The position numbers and the translations under genes are program-made. DNA of 64,000 nucleotides from Desulfoplanes formicivorans (GTDB lineage: Bacteria; Desulfobacterota; Desulfovibrionia; Desulfovibrionales; Desulfomicrobiaceae): positions 62,001-126,000 of the forward strand of contig NZ_BDFE01000009.1 in assembly GCF_001748225.1 (NCBI RefSeq), given 5' to 3'. This document shows, piece after piece, positions 1-8,077 of the stretch (within the stretch, counting starts at the first letter, position 1; each line of letters opens with the position of its first letter). The notes beneath the pieces were generated by a model. The model was given only the letters and a program-made list of their open reading frames with translations, was not told where the DNA came from and made no database searches.

Positions 1-1848
1 GAATGGCGGGCCCATGTTTCCAAGTCCGCATCAACCAAGGGTGCGGCAACTGATGCTTTTTTGCTGGCGTACCATTCCGGGCAATTGCTGCCCAAAGTGC
101 ACGCACGGCGCGGGCGGGTCTCACGGCCAACCTTGTACAAGTGGGACAAGGCCTTGCGCGACAACGGCGATGATTACCGTGTGCTATGCGACAAACGCGG
201 GGCATGGCTCAAGGGCGGGAAAAAGGGCCCAGGGCAGATCGGTCCTGAGGCGGAAGCCGTGTTTTTGACCGCATGGCTCAACCCAAACAGGCCCGGGATC
301 GCCCTGGCATACGAGGCAACCAGGGCTGTACTGGAAAAGCGCGGTGTTCCTGTAGCATCCTATGCAAGTTTTCGTCGGTTTGCCAAACGGTTCGATGCCC
401 ATCACCACGACCTGGTTGTGCTTATGCGCGATGGCGAAAAGGCTCTCAAGGACAAGGTTGGGCCTTTTGCCACACGAAACGACAAACTTCTCTCTGTCGG
501 GGACTGCATCTTTGCTGACGGTCATGACCTTAATTTCCAGGTCCTCCACCCGGTTCACGGGCGGCCCGTGCGCATGTGTCTGCTGGTCTGGTTTGATTGG
601 CGGGCCCACTGCCCGGTTGGCTGGGAGATCATGCCTTCTGAATCGACCTTCTGCATCTCATCTGCACTGCGGATGGCGTGTCAGACTCTGGGGAAGTACC
701 CCAAGGTGGCATATATTGATAATGGCCGTGCCTTCACCTCCAAATATTTCCTGGATCACAACGACGAAATTGACGAGCTCAACGGCCTGTATGCCAGGCT
801 TGGAATAGCCGTGCGCAGATCAAAGCCATACGAGGCCAGGACAAAAATTGTGGAGCGGTTCTTCCGTACATTTGACGAGCAGTGCCAGCGGCTTTTGCCA
901 TCATATTGCGGGCACAATATCGACTCCAAGCCAGCATGGAGATCCAGAAACGAAAAATTTCATCAGGCCCGCCACTCCGGGTGGATTCCCAACGTTCGCG
1001 AGGCCGCAGAAATCTTTCGCCTGTATGTTGGCTGGTACGCAAACAGACCGTGCAGATCCCTTGGTAAAGGGATCACGCCCATGCAAATTCTGGAGGCCGG
1101 TCGCGGCCCGGGCATCAGTACGGAAGAGCTGGACCAGCATTTCATGCACACCAAGGTTGTCCATCCGAAACGGTGCAGATTTACGCTGGCCGGTGTCGAT
1201 TACGAGTCCGATGTACTCTACGGGCTCAATCAAAAGATCAAGATCCGGTACCACTGGGCGGACCTGTCCACTGTCAAAATGTTCACCATGGACAACCATC
1301 CCCTGGGCGAGGCCACGCCCGTATCGGCCATCCATCCCCTGGCCAAGGAATTCGGCAACGAACTGGACATGCTCAAGGTTCAGGAGGCCAACAGACTCCA
1401 AGCTCGGCTGAAGCGCGAAACCTTCCGCCAGGCTGACGCCATGGGCCTTGGCCGGGACAGTGAGGCCATCCAGCAATTGCCGTGGGTCAAGCGGGAAAAG
1501 GTGGAGCTGCAAGTTCAGGACATTGTCCCGGAACAGCCCCAGGTGGCGCATGAGGACGAAATCGACCCGGAGCTGATCGCTGCCCAGCAGGCCATTGCAG
1601 CCGAATTGGACGCGGACAAACCCGGGTATGATCGGCCCGCTTTTTTCTCAACTGAATTGGAAAAATACGAGTACCTGTTCAAGATTTCCGAGGTTGAAGG
1701 GATCGAGCTGACCGAGGAAGACCGGGCATGGAAGGAATATTACGAGAAGAGCCGGGAATATGCCGAGGTGGCTGCACCACGGTACAACCAACTCCGGCAG
1801 ACGCTGGTCATGCTGCGTGACCAGGATGGTCACGCGGTAAACATATAA
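1..1848 (+). CDS. MuA-type DDE transposase (5' partial)
   Basis: Catalyses strand transfer of phage DNA into target DNA during integration and replicative transposition. The reading frame is open from base 1, so the N-terminal DNA-binding part is missing from the window; 615 residues remain. The RNase H-like core has the three acidic residues: Asp at nt 517 (in FADGHDL), Asp at nt 718 (in YIDNGRAF) and Glu at nt 853 (in KIVERFF), at residues 173, 240 and 285 of the partial product. A beta-barrel domain follows, then a charged C-terminal tail (about 480-615) where Mu transposase contacts MuB. The muB-like gene starts 10 nt downstream behind a strong AAGGAGG. All three acidic residues are present, so it looks catalytically intact. 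Confidence 0.95.
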   Translation, partial: EWRAHVSKSASTKGAATDAFLLAYHSGQLLPKVHARRGRVSRPTLYKWDKALRDNGDDYRVLCDKRGAWLKGGKKGPGQIGPEAEAVFLTAWLNPNRPGIALAYEATRAVLEKRGVPVASYASFRRFAKRFDAHHHDLVVLMRDGEKALKDKVGPFATRNDKLLSVGDCIFADGHDLNFQVLHPVHGRPVRMCLLVWFDWRAHCPVGWEIMPSESTFCISSALRMACQTLGKYPKVAYIDNGRAFTSKYFLDHNDEIDELNGLYARLGIAVRRSKPYEARTKIVERFFRTFDEQCQRLLPSYCGHNIDSKPAWRSRNEKFHQARHSGWIPNVREAAEIFRLYVGWYANRPCRSLGKGITPMQILEAGRGPGISTEELDQHFMHTKVVHPKRCRFTLAGVDYESDVLYGLNQKIKIRYHWADLSTVKMFTMDNHPLGEATPVSAIHPLAKEFGNELDMLKVQEANRLQARLKRETFRQADAMGLGRDSEAIQQLPWVKREKVELQVQDIVPEQPQVAHEDEIDPELIAAQQAIAAELDADKPGYDRPAFFSTELEKYEYLFKISEVEGIELTEEDRAWKEYYEKSREYAEVAAPRYNQLRQTLVMLRDQDGHAVNI

Positions 1849-1858
1849 GGAGGAAGAC

Positions 1859-2554
1859 GTGAAGCCAGTATTTGTGGAGACGGAAAATGTATCCAGGTTC
1901 CGCAGAGCCATGCGGAACCTGGAAGATACGGAAAAGGGCCAGCCTGGTATTGGCGTTGTGTCCGGCCAGGCTGGCAGAGGCAAAACCTTTGCCGCTGAGA
2001 ACTATCACGCCGAGAACGGCGGCGTGTTCCTGCGCGTATGGCAGGATTGGACTCAAACGGCATTCTTGCAGGCACTCTGCTTTGAAGTCAAGGGCGAGCG
2101 CCCCCACTCTGCGAACCGATGCAAGATAGCCATCATGGAAGCGCTGGAGAGAGACAGACAGACCCTCATTATCGACGAGGCCGACAGGCTCAATGTCAAA
2201 CGCATCGAGGATCTGCGCGACATCCACGACCAGAGCGGCGCCCCCATCGTGCTGATCGGCGAGGCAGGATTGCAGCCCCTGCTGTCATCCAGGCGCCGGA
2301 TATGGTCCCGCGTGACCCAGGAGGTTGTCTTTGGGCCCGTGTCGGAAATGGACGTGCTCAACTATGCGGCCCGGGCTGCCGGGCTGAAGATGAGCCCAGA
2401 AGCGGCCCGCATCCTGAAAAAAAAGTCCGGCGGCGACTTTCGGCTCATCCACACCATGATGATCAAGGTGGAACAGGCGAGCCGTGCCGCCCAGACGCAA
2501 AGCGTGGACGCCGATCTGGTGACCAAAGCAACGGCACGGGGGCGGAAGATATGA
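1859..2554 (+). CDS. MuB-type AAA+ ATPase, target-DNA selector
   Basis: AAA+ ATPase of 231 residues that binds target DNA, recruits and activates the transposase and gives target immunity in Mu-like phages. Walker A is GQAGRGKT (residues 36-43) and Walker B TLIIDEAD (about 102-109). The GTG start at 1859 is chosen because it follows AAGGAGGAAGAC. Compared with Mu MuB (312 aa) it lacks the N-terminal helix-turn-helix extension, as do many MuB homologues in siphovirus-type transposable phages. Its stop overlaps the next gene by 4 nt (ATGA). Confidence 0.93.
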   Translation: MKPVFVETENVSRFRRAMRNLEDTEKGQPGIGVVSGQAGRGKTFAAENYHAENGGVFLRVWQDWTQTAFLQALCFEVKGERPHSANRCKIAIMEALERDRQTLIIDEADRLNVKRIEDLRDIHDQSGAPIVLIGEAGLQPLLSSRRRIWSRVTQEVVFGPVSEMDVLNYAARAAGLKMSPEAARILKKKSGGDFRLIHTMMIKVEQASRAAQTQSVDADLVTKATARGRKI

Positions 2555-3165
2555 CCATCACTGCGGGAATGGACGAACTGCGCGGCGTGCTCATGGGCTT
2601 GTCCGAGGGCGGCAAGCGGGAAGTGAGCCATGCCATGCTGTATGAGGTTTTCGGCCTTGATGACGAGCGGGAAAAGGTGCGCCTGCGCAGGCGCATGCAG
2701 GACATGGTTGGACACGGCGAGGCCGAGCGGGTGTCCCCTGGTGTGTATCGCTACATACCCAAAGCGACCCCGCGCAGGCATGGCGAGTCGTACATTCGTG
2801 TCTGGCGGGCGGTCCGGAGCCACAGGCCAGGATGGTCGTTTCATGACCTGAGCCAGGTGACCCGGGTCTCGTACTCCATGGTCAGGCGTTATTGCGTGTT
2901 TCTTGAAGAAGAGGGGTACATCGAGCGTTACGGCCGGTCCGGAAATACTCTGAAGTACAGGGGAACCATGCGGGCCCGGGAACAGCGGGCCACCCCCTAC
3001 CCACCCATCAAACATGCTGATCCGTTTGAGGCTGAAAAGGCAGCGGCCCTTGGTTTGGTCCGGGTATTTCTGACAATGGACCCCTACTCGGAAAAGGCCC
3101 GGGCCAAGGTGATGGAACATTGTCAAACGCTTGTTGATCGATTTGGGGAGGCATCCAATGGCTGA
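2551..3165 (+). CDS. Early winged-helix-like phage protein
   Basis: A 204-residue protein translationally coupled to the MuB-like gene (ATGA overlap at 2551). Residues about 10-65 and 80-140 each look like a winged helix: the second contains FHDLSQVTRVSYSMVRRYCV followed by a wing. The pattern suggests a DNA-binding regulator or accessory factor of the early transposition operon. The frame is open further upstream (to 2119) but that part lies inside the MuB-like gene, so the ATG at 2551 is preferred. No named family is assigned. Confidence 0.7.
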   Translation: MTITAGMDELRGVLMGLSEGGKREVSHAMLYEVFGLDDEREKVRLRRRMQDMVGHGEAERVSPGVYRYIPKATPRRHGESYIRVWRAVRSHRPGWSFHDLSQVTRVSYSMVRRYCVFLEEEGYIERYGRSGNTLKYRGTMRAREQRATPYPPIKHADPFEAEKAAALGLVRVFLTMDPYSEKARAKVMEHCQTLVDRFGEASNG

Positions 3166-3550
3166 ACAATGGCGAAAAATACCAGGTATGCGCGGGTACC
3201 TGATCAGTGATTTTGGAAGGCTCAAGTCCCCGCGCGGGCGGATGATTACTCCGCGCATCATGCCCAGGACAATCCGGGCAAGATACGATTTTTGCGCAGA
3301 CGGCATACGCAGGTCGTTTTTTGTTGAGAATGTCATGGCCAGGGTATGGCCGGATAAGGACCAGCAGTATGACGAAGACTGGGTGTCTGCTGTCCGGAAA
3401 ATGAACGGCCTGTCATCCGACACCAATGGGAGCACGGTCCGGAGACCGTGGCGGCCCACACCGTGGGACAAGGACCCCTGGGAGTCCATGCACCTTTGGG
3501 AGTCGGAAAGGGATTATTTTAATTTTGCCCAGTATGTGCCTGTAATTTAA
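3158..3550 (+). CDS. NUMOD4 motif protein
   Basis: A 130-residue protein starting at ATG 3158, which overlaps the stop of the preceding gene (ATGGCTGA). The N-terminus (EQWRKIPGMRGYLISDFGRL) matches NUMOD4, a short DNA-binding module usually found beside HNH or GIY-YIG nuclease domains. No HNH Cys/His cluster is visible downstream, so it is either a stand-alone NUMOD4 protein or the remnant of a homing-type endonuclease. It lies in the early region, as expected for a selfish or accessory gene. Confidence 0.75.
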   Translation: MAEQWRKIPGMRGYLISDFGRLKSPRGRMITPRIMPRTIRARYDFCADGIRRSFFVENVMARVWPDKDQQYDEDWVSAVRKMNGLSSDTNGSTVRRPWRPTPWDKDPWESMHLWESERDYFNFAQYVPVI

Positions 3551-3593
3551 TCGTCACGAGTGCCAACACCAACATGACCGTGGAGAATAAAAA

Positions 3594-4025
3594 ATGAAAA
3601 GCGAAGAAGAACAGTTACGCGATGAAGTCAAAAAGCTGTATGCGAAAACTTATCCAAACATCATTATTGCCATGTGGGACGAAATCGAACGGCTTAAAGA
3701 AATCATATCAAAACATGGTGGCATTGAAGAAGCAGTATATAATAATGCAACAGATGCTAAATATGGGCTGAAAATGGATACAAAAATAATAAAAGTCTGT
3801 GATGTGTGTCGCAATACTGAACACAATGTCGTGACTACATGTTTTAAGTGTGGAGATTATTATGACGGACACATAAACGAAGATAATTTTGAAACCATAG
3901 ATATTTGCCAAAGCTGTAGAGACAACATCGAGTGGAAGGCAAGAGATATTGCAACAAGGCTGAATTTAGACATAAAACATGTTAAAGAGACAATTTTTTT
4001 GTATGTAATGCTTGAAGACTTATAG
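3594..4025 (+). CDS. AT-rich cysteine-pair protein, unknown function
   Basis: A 143-residue protein with clearly more A+T than its phage neighbours and codon use to match, which suggests recent acquisition (a moron). After a charged N-terminal helix it has three CxxC pairs (VCDVC, TCFKC, ICQSC, residues about 68-106), probably one or two zinc-binding knuckles. Its start follows GGAGAATAAAA. It sits between the NUMOD4 gene and a small early gene in the operon. No family is recognised. Confidence 0.7.
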   Translation: MKSEEEQLRDEVKKLYAKTYPNIIIAMWDEIERLKEIISKHGGIEEAVYNNATDAKYGLKMDTKIIKVCDVCRNTEHNVVTTCFKCGDYYDGHINEDNFETIDICQSCRDNIEWKARDIATRLNLDIKHVKETIFLYVMLEDL

Positions 4026-4049
4026 CCGTACATATTTTAGGAGGATACA

Positions 4050-4268
4050 ATGGTTAGTCAGGAAATACGATCATGCGCCATCGCCCTGGGTAGCATCATG
4101 CATCAAGTCAGGCCGGAACAGGCTGCAGTGCTCCGTCTTGTAAGACAAAATCTTGCCGTTGCAGCTGACGAGGCAGAGGAAATGGAAGGGTTGTTTCCTG
4201 TCCCCAGGATGGCAGAGTCAATCCCTGGTGACGAAGAAATAACCGAAGAAATGGCAAAAACAGCTTGA
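4050..4268 (+). CDS. Small early phage protein, unknown
   Basis: A 72-residue acidic protein preceded by AGGAGGATACA. It contains a predicted helix (EIRSCAIALGSIMHQVRPEQ) and an acidic C-terminus. It lies 9 nt before gam behind a second AGGAGG, so it is well embedded in the early operon. No family recognised. Confidence 0.6.
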   Translation: MVSQEIRSCAIALGSIMHQVRPEQAAVLRLVRQNLAVAADEAEEMEGLFPVPRMAESIPGDEEITEEMAKTA

Positions 4269-4277
4269 GGAGGAAAC

Positions 4278-4793
4278 ATGGCGAGACAGAAACCAAAAAA
4301 TCTCTACCCGGTGAAAGATCTGGCAGCTGCCAACAAGGCCCTGGCCGAGATTGCCGAACTGAAGAGGTCCATCAAAGCCCGGGAATCGGCAATGAATGAT
4401 GAGATTGATCGGCTGAAGGCGGAGACAGAGGCGGCGGTTGCTCCATTGCAAGCCAAGATGGCCAGCCTGGAAAACGGCCTGCTGGCATTTGCCGAGTTCA
4501 ACAAGGACGAACTGTTCGTGGATAAACGGTCAAAAGACCTGGACTTTGGCTGCATCGGGTACCGCAGGTCCAAAGAGATCAAGCCAATGCCCAAGAAGAC
4601 CCTGGCCATGGTGCTGGGCAAGCTCAAGGAACTGGGATTTACCGAGGCCATCCGGGTCAAGGAATCTGTGAACAAGGACGAACTCTCCCAGTGGTCTGAC
4701 GAAAAGCTGGCCCTGGTGCATGCCAGGCGGGTTGAGAAAGACACGTTCTGGTATGAAATTGCCGAACAGGAGATCAAAGGGAGGGTGGCATAA
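4278..4793 (+). CDS. gam: Gam-like host-nuclease inhibitor
   Basis: Member of the Mu Gam family (171 aa, about the size of Mu Gam), which binds double-stranded DNA ends and shields them from RecBCD-type exonucleases; it is related to Ku. Evidence: a long N-terminal coiled coil (residues 15-75) followed by the conserved block LDFGCIGYRRSKEI and the C-terminal region rich in KL.ELGF and KESVNKDEL. It starts after GAGGAGGAAAC. It is the expected early gene between MuB and Mor in Mu-like genomes. Confidence 0.92.
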   Translation: MARQKPKNLYPVKDLAAANKALAEIAELKRSIKARESAMNDEIDRLKAETEAAVAPLQAKMASLENGLLAFAEFNKDELFVDKRSKDLDFGCIGYRRSKEIKPMPKKTLAMVLGKLKELGFTEAIRVKESVNKDELSQWSDEKLALVHARRVEKDTFWYEIAEQEIKGRVA

Positions 4794-4934
4794 ATGGCAC
4801 TGACAGACCAAGAAATAGAGGTCCTTGGCCGGTTCCTGGAGTTATACGGAGAGGCGTGGATCGAATATGCATTCATGGCCGGTATGACTGTTAAAGATGC
4901 AGAGGAAACGCTGAAGAAGTTGCAGGATAGGTAA
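4794..4934 (+). CDS. 46-residue phage microprotein
   Basis: Starts at the ATG immediately following the Gam stop (TAAATG), so it is translationally coupled, and encodes 46 residues. The sequence is helical and amphipathic (LGRFLELYGEAWIEYAFMAG; ...AEETLKKLQDR). No family is recognised; position and coupling are the only support. Confidence 0.55.
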   Translation: MALTDQEIEVLGRFLELYGEAWIEYAFMAGMTVKDAEETLKKLQDR

Positions 4935-4941
4935 TGCGAAA

Positions 4942-4980
4942 CCCTGCACCCACTTTGTCTGGTGCAAAGTGGGTGCAGGG
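4942..4980 (+). terminator. Perfect 16-bp stem-loop in the early operon
   Basis: Arms 4942-4957 (CCCTGCACCCACTTTG) and 4965-4980 are perfectly complementary around a 7-nt loop. No T-run follows, so this is not a classical intrinsic terminator. It may be a processing site, an attenuator or an mRNA-stabilising element in the longest gene-free stretch of the early region (4935-5040). Confidence 0.6.
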
Positions 4981-5040
4981 TCATCCGGGGGCGGCGCCCC
5001 GGGTCTGACGAGCAGCCTACGGAAAAGGAGGATAAATGCT

Positions 5041-5310
5041 ATGCAGAAAGAAGCTGCTGGGCTGGTGGGTAGTCGATGGGATCTACTGCGAGGCAACCAG
5101 GTTGTTGACCATGGAGCAGAAATCAACAGACCCCCATGCGACCAGGTTGATCGAAAATTCTGCGAACGGCACTGCTGCTGCTGGCACGGCACCTGGTGCA
5201 CGTGCGAATGCTTCCACGCAGCAGGGACCGACGGTGTGCACAGGTGCGCCTGGACGTATGACGACATCCGCAAGCGGGCGATGCAGGACGAGATGGAGGC
5301 GCGGGGATGA
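5041..5310 (+). CDS. Cysteine-rich small phage protein
   Basis: An 89-residue protein whose C-terminus (AWTYDDIRKRAMQDEMEARG) looks genuine and whose stop overlaps the next start by 4 nt. The middle is dense in Cys and His (HCCCWHGTWCTCECFH), suggesting a metal-binding knuckle. The AGGAGG at 5024-5036 is equally well placed for an ATG at 5036 in another frame, which stays open for 104 codons (to 5350), so the exact start is uncertain. Confidence 0.55.
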   Translation: MQKEAAGLVGSRWDLLRGNQVVDHGAEINRPPCDQVDRKFCERHCCCWHGTWCTCECFHAAGTDGVHRCAWTYDDIRKRAMQDEMEARG

Positions 5311-5873
5311 AAGCAACATGCCCTCACTGCGGAACATACGGACCGGTTGAATTGTTTTTGGCCGATGCTGACGCCAAGGCTGCCGTCACTATAGTGGACG
5401 CCATGCCCGGGGAGTTGCCCAGGTTGATATGGTCGTATCTTGGCCTGTTTCGGAAACCCGGATCGCCCCGGGCCATGACCTGGTCCCGGGCCCTGCGCAT
5501 TATCCGTCAGCTGGACGGGTACATCCGGGACAAAACAGTGCAATGGAAAGGCGGCCGGATTATTGATAATCGCCCGGAATACTGGGCGGAAGGCATCAAG
5601 GCCGTGATGGAACGGGACGCCCAGGGGAAGCTGAAGAGGCCCATGGATGGACACAACTACCTGCGAGCCATCGCCTACGAGATTGCCGAGTGCAATTTTG
5701 AAGTCGCCCACAAGAAAAAAGAAGATGCCCTGCGGTATTCGCCAACAGACGGGAGAAGGGTTGTCAGCGCGGACGAGCAGGCAAGGATTGAGGAGCAGGA
5801 GTTGGAGGCAAATCGTCAGCGGGCCATGGCCCACCTGGCAAAAATAAAAGAACGTTTTGGATCGAGATCATGA
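5307..5873 (+). CDS. Early phage protein with N-terminal zinc knuckle
   Basis: A 188-residue protein starting with a CPHCGTYGP zinc-ribbon half, then a mostly helical domain (MTWSRALRIIRQLDGYIRDK) and a highly charged C-terminal helix (residues 150-188). It is coupled to the gene before it by ATGA. The pattern is frequent in early regions of Mu-like prophages of this group; no function is assigned. Confidence 0.65.
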   Translation: MKATCPHCGTYGPVELFLADADAKAAVTIVDAMPGELPRLIWSYLGLFRKPGSPRAMTWSRALRIIRQLDGYIRDKTVQWKGGRIIDNRPEYWAEGIKAVMERDAQGKLKRPMDGHNYLRAIAYEIAECNFEVAHKKKEDALRYSPTDGRRVVSADEQARIEEQELEANRQRAMAHLAKIKERFGSRS

Positions 5874-5900
5874 ACCAAATAACATACAAGGAGAACTGGT

Positions 5901-6224
5901 ATGGAAAAACAAAAAATGGACAGTATTTACAAAGAAGCACTTTGTACTTGGGGCGTCGAAGCACAGTTGGCCATGGTCGCCGAAGAAGCCACGGAATTGG
6001 CTACAGCTGCACTGCATGTGCTCAGGAACAGGCCAGCACTCGAACAGCTGGCAGAAGAAGCTGCGGATATGGAAATTATGCTATCCCAGTTGCGTCTCAT
6101 GATCGGAGGGAAACGGATTGACGGGAAGAAAGCCATAAAACTGGAACGATTGCGGAAGACGCTGAACGAGGTCAATAATGTTTTCCTGGACAACGAAGAA
6201 GACGTGAAACGGATTGCCGGTTGA
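5901..6224 (+). CDS. MazG-like nucleotide pyrophosphohydrolase
   Basis: A 107-residue all-helical protein with the metal-binding pattern of MazG-type NTP pyrophosphatases: AEEATELATAAL (EExxE) and, after a short insertion, EEAADMEIMLSQL (ExxD). Such phage enzymes hydrolyse (d)NTPs or lower ppGpp signalling in infected cells. The start at 5901 follows AAGGAGAACTGGT. The length fits single-domain phage versions. Confidence 0.75.
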   Translation: MEKQKMDSIYKEALCTWGVEAQLAMVAEEATELATAALHVLRNRPALEQLAEEAADMEIMLSQLRLMIGGKRIDGKKAIKLERLRKTLNEVNNVFLDNEEDVKRIAG

Positions 6225-6289
6225 TATTTGACACCCTGCCCCCAAACAGGGCGGGGAAATCAAGGATCAATTGGTTAGGAGTGTGTACT

Positions 6290-6436
6290 GTGAAGAAAAA
6301 AAGAACTGAATATCATAAGCGTTGCTGTTCATGTGGTCGATTTGTCAATCGAGAACGCTGGACCAGGAAAGGTGATCCGCGTTCTGCTCGACCGCTGTGT
6401 GAATCGTGTTCGAGAGATTGCGACATGTGGGAATAG
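6290..6436 (+). CDS. Short zinc-finger-like protein
   Basis: GTG start at 6290 is preferred (preceded by TTAGGAG); 48 residues. Two CxxC pairs (RCCSCGRF and LCESCSRDC) around a basic loop suggest a zinc ribbon. The frame is open upstream to 6221 without a good ribosome site. It precedes gemA by 9 nt, with AGGAGG in its 3' end. Function unknown. Confidence 0.55.
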   Translation: MKKKRTEYHKRCCSCGRFVNRERWTRKGDPRSARPLCESCSRDCDMWE

Positions 6437-6445
6437 GAGGAAACA

Positions 6446-6850
6446 ATGACCAGGAGGAACATGCTTGCGAAGATTCATATTGCCAAGAAGGATCTTGGGT
6501 TGTCGGATGATGCGTACAGAGCCATACTGGCCGAGGTGGGCGGGGCCGAGTCTGCCGGTGATCTGGATTCGTACGGATTGACCAGGGTGGTGGCTCATAT
6601 GCGGAAGCTTGGGTTTGAGCCCAGGCGGTCGAAGCAGAACGGTGCACTGCCTGCCGACAAGGCAAGTCAAATCAAGCGCATCTGGGCCCAATGCTACTCT
6701 CTTGGGCGGCCTGTGCCCGAGTACGCAGACGGCCTTGCACGCAAGATGTGGGGTGTGGACAGGGTTGTCTGGTGCAGTCATGACCAGTTGCAGTCCATGA
6801 CAGCCGCATTGGCCTACCAGCAGCGTCGCGAAGGGGCTGAAACACGATGA
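6446..6850 (+). CDS. GemA-family regulator (DUF1018, Mu gp16-like)
   Basis: A 134-residue DUF1018 protein. In Mu, GemA/gp16 affects host gene expression and DNA supercoiling. Recognisable blocks: MLAKIHIAKKDLGLSDDAYR near the N-terminus, then SQIKRIWAQCYSLG and WGVDRVVWCSHDQLQSMTA in the C-terminal half. It overlaps the next gene by ATGA and sits two genes before the Mor-like activator, as in other Mu-like genomes. Confidence 0.92.
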   Translation: MTRRNMLAKIHIAKKDLGLSDDAYRAILAEVGGAESAGDLDSYGLTRVVAHMRKLGFEPRRSKQNGALPADKASQIKRIWAQCYSLGRPVPEYADGLARKMWGVDRVVWCSHDQLQSMTAALAYQQRREGAETR

Positions 6851-7176
6851 GTCTCAGGGATGAAATCGTTGCCCGGTATGGGTCGGTGTACAAGTTCTGG
6901 AAGTCCCATGCCGATGAGTTGCCCAGCAAGGGAGTTGTGTATCAGGTGGCTGGCGGGAATTATGCCGGGGACCAGGCCGGGCATGAACGAAAGATGAGGG
7001 CGATCATGGACGGACGCAAGGCCCCCACGGAGAACGTGGATAAAATTTACGAGGCCATCCGGAACGTGGCCTGCACCAGGTGCCCTGATCGCCAGTCCCC
7101 AGGCCCCCGGTGTGCGGGATGTTTGGAGCTGTTCCGCATGCAGGCCCAGGCTGTGTCTGACACGCTTAAAAGATAA
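6847..7176 (+). CDS. Mu-like early protein, unknown
   Basis: A 109-residue protein coupled to gemA. The N-terminus (YGSVYKFWKSHADELPSKGVVYQVAGG) resembles a helix-turn-helix, and the C-terminus has two Cys pairs (CTRCPDR, CAGCLEL), probably a zinc site. Placement between gemA and mor is typical of Mu-like prophages. No specific function can be read. Confidence 0.65.
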   Translation: MSLRDEIVARYGSVYKFWKSHADELPSKGVVYQVAGGNYAGDQAGHERKMRAIMDGRKAPTENVDKIYEAIRNVACTRCPDRQSPGPRCAGCLELFRMQAQAVSDTLKR

Positions 7177-7190
7177 CTGATGGTGACCTC

Positions 7191-7457
7191 ATGATCCCTG
7201 AAATATACCAGGAAATCGAGGCGGTGACGGACCGCGAAACTGCCAAGCGCATTGCCGAGCTGTTCCAGGGATGCCAGGTGTACTTCCCCATCTGGGACAG
7301 GACAGAAAAGCAGCGGAAACGGGACATGGCCATCTATCGGGACAGGATGGCCGGAATCGGCATCCAGGAGCTGGCAAAAAAGTATGGCCTTACAGAACGG
7401 CGCATCAGGGCGATCCTTAACGATGCTGCACCCAAACAGCGCCGCCTGCCGATTTGA
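7191..7457 (+). CDS. Mor-family middle transcription activator
   Basis: An 88-residue Mor/C-family protein. Mor dimers activate the middle promoter of Mu by binding upstream of the -35 region. The family pattern is visible: an N-terminal dimerisation helix (residues 1-40) then a C-terminal helix-turn-helix, GIGIQELAKKYGLTERRIRAIL. It is shorter than Mu Mor (129 aa), as are many prophage homologues. It is the last gene before the change from early to lysis/late genes. Confidence 0.9.
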   Translation: MIPEIYQEIEAVTDRETAKRIAELFQGCQVYFPIWDRTEKQRKRDMAIYRDRMAGIGIQELAKKYGLTERRIRAILNDAAPKQRRLPI

Positions 7458-7534
7458 TTGCCTGATTTTGATTTTTGCCTTGCACGAGCGTAAGGCAGTG
7501 GATATTGGTCATCGAAAAAAGGAGGTTTGGTAAA

Positions 7535-7948
7535 ATGAAAAGGTTGTTTTTTTTGTTTTTTGGTGCAGTGTTGCTGGCGGCTTGTTCGAGTCCATATGTT
7601 GGGAAAAGGGTGCTGATTAACTCCTCTCCTATCAGTGACAGCTCGTTGCCGTACAGCATGCAAGATTATAGCATTTACGGTGTGTTTAATACTGTCTTGT
7701 CAAAGAACGGTGAAGAATATTGCATCGATGGAACCGTAGACTGGACGCATGACGAAAAGTGTCACCACATTCATAACAGCAGGATTATTTTCTTTCTGGT
7801 AAAGGGAGAGACAGTTGTCGACACCGTAACCTGTACCCTTTCCGGTCGAACGACAGATACACTTCGATACCATCGGACGTTTACGACAGACGTTTCTTTT
7901 GACGGCTTGGCCTTAGGGAAATGGTCGTTTATGTATCGACCAGAATAG
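7535..7948 (+). CDS. Phage-encoded lipoprotein (moron candidate)
   Basis: A 137-residue protein starting after AAAGGAGGTTTGGTAAA. The signal peptide ends in a lipobox (LLAACSS; Cys about residue 17), so the mature protein is predicted to be a membrane-anchored lipoprotein. The rest is beta-rich, with no recognised family. It is more AT-rich than its neighbours and stands alone between the Mor gene and a terminator. Surface lipoproteins at this position in prophages are often lysogenic-conversion or superinfection-exclusion factors; that role is inference. Confidence 0.75.
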   Translation: MKRLFFLFFGAVLLAACSSPYVGKRVLINSSPISDSSLPYSMQDYSIYGVFNTVLSKNGEEYCIDGTVDWTHDEKCHHIHNSRIIFFLVKGETVVDTVTCTLSGRTTDTLRYHRTFTTDVSFDGLALGKWSFMYRPE

Positions 7949-7970
7949 CAGGTACAATATTGCCGAAACG

Positions 7971-8004
7971 AACCCCGCTCTCAGTGTATGATGGCGGGGT
8001 TTTC
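7971..8004 (+). terminator. Intrinsic terminator after the lipoprotein gene
   Basis: Stem AACCCCGC (7971-7978) pairs with GCGGGGTT (7994-8001) and is followed by a short T-run. It separates the lipoprotein gene from the lysis/late block. Confidence 0.7.
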
Positions 8005-8077
8005 TCGTTTTTCCTGCAAAAAATCCCTGAATCCGCTTCATTTCCCCAGTTCCTGTCTGACGGCTAAACCTGGCCGC

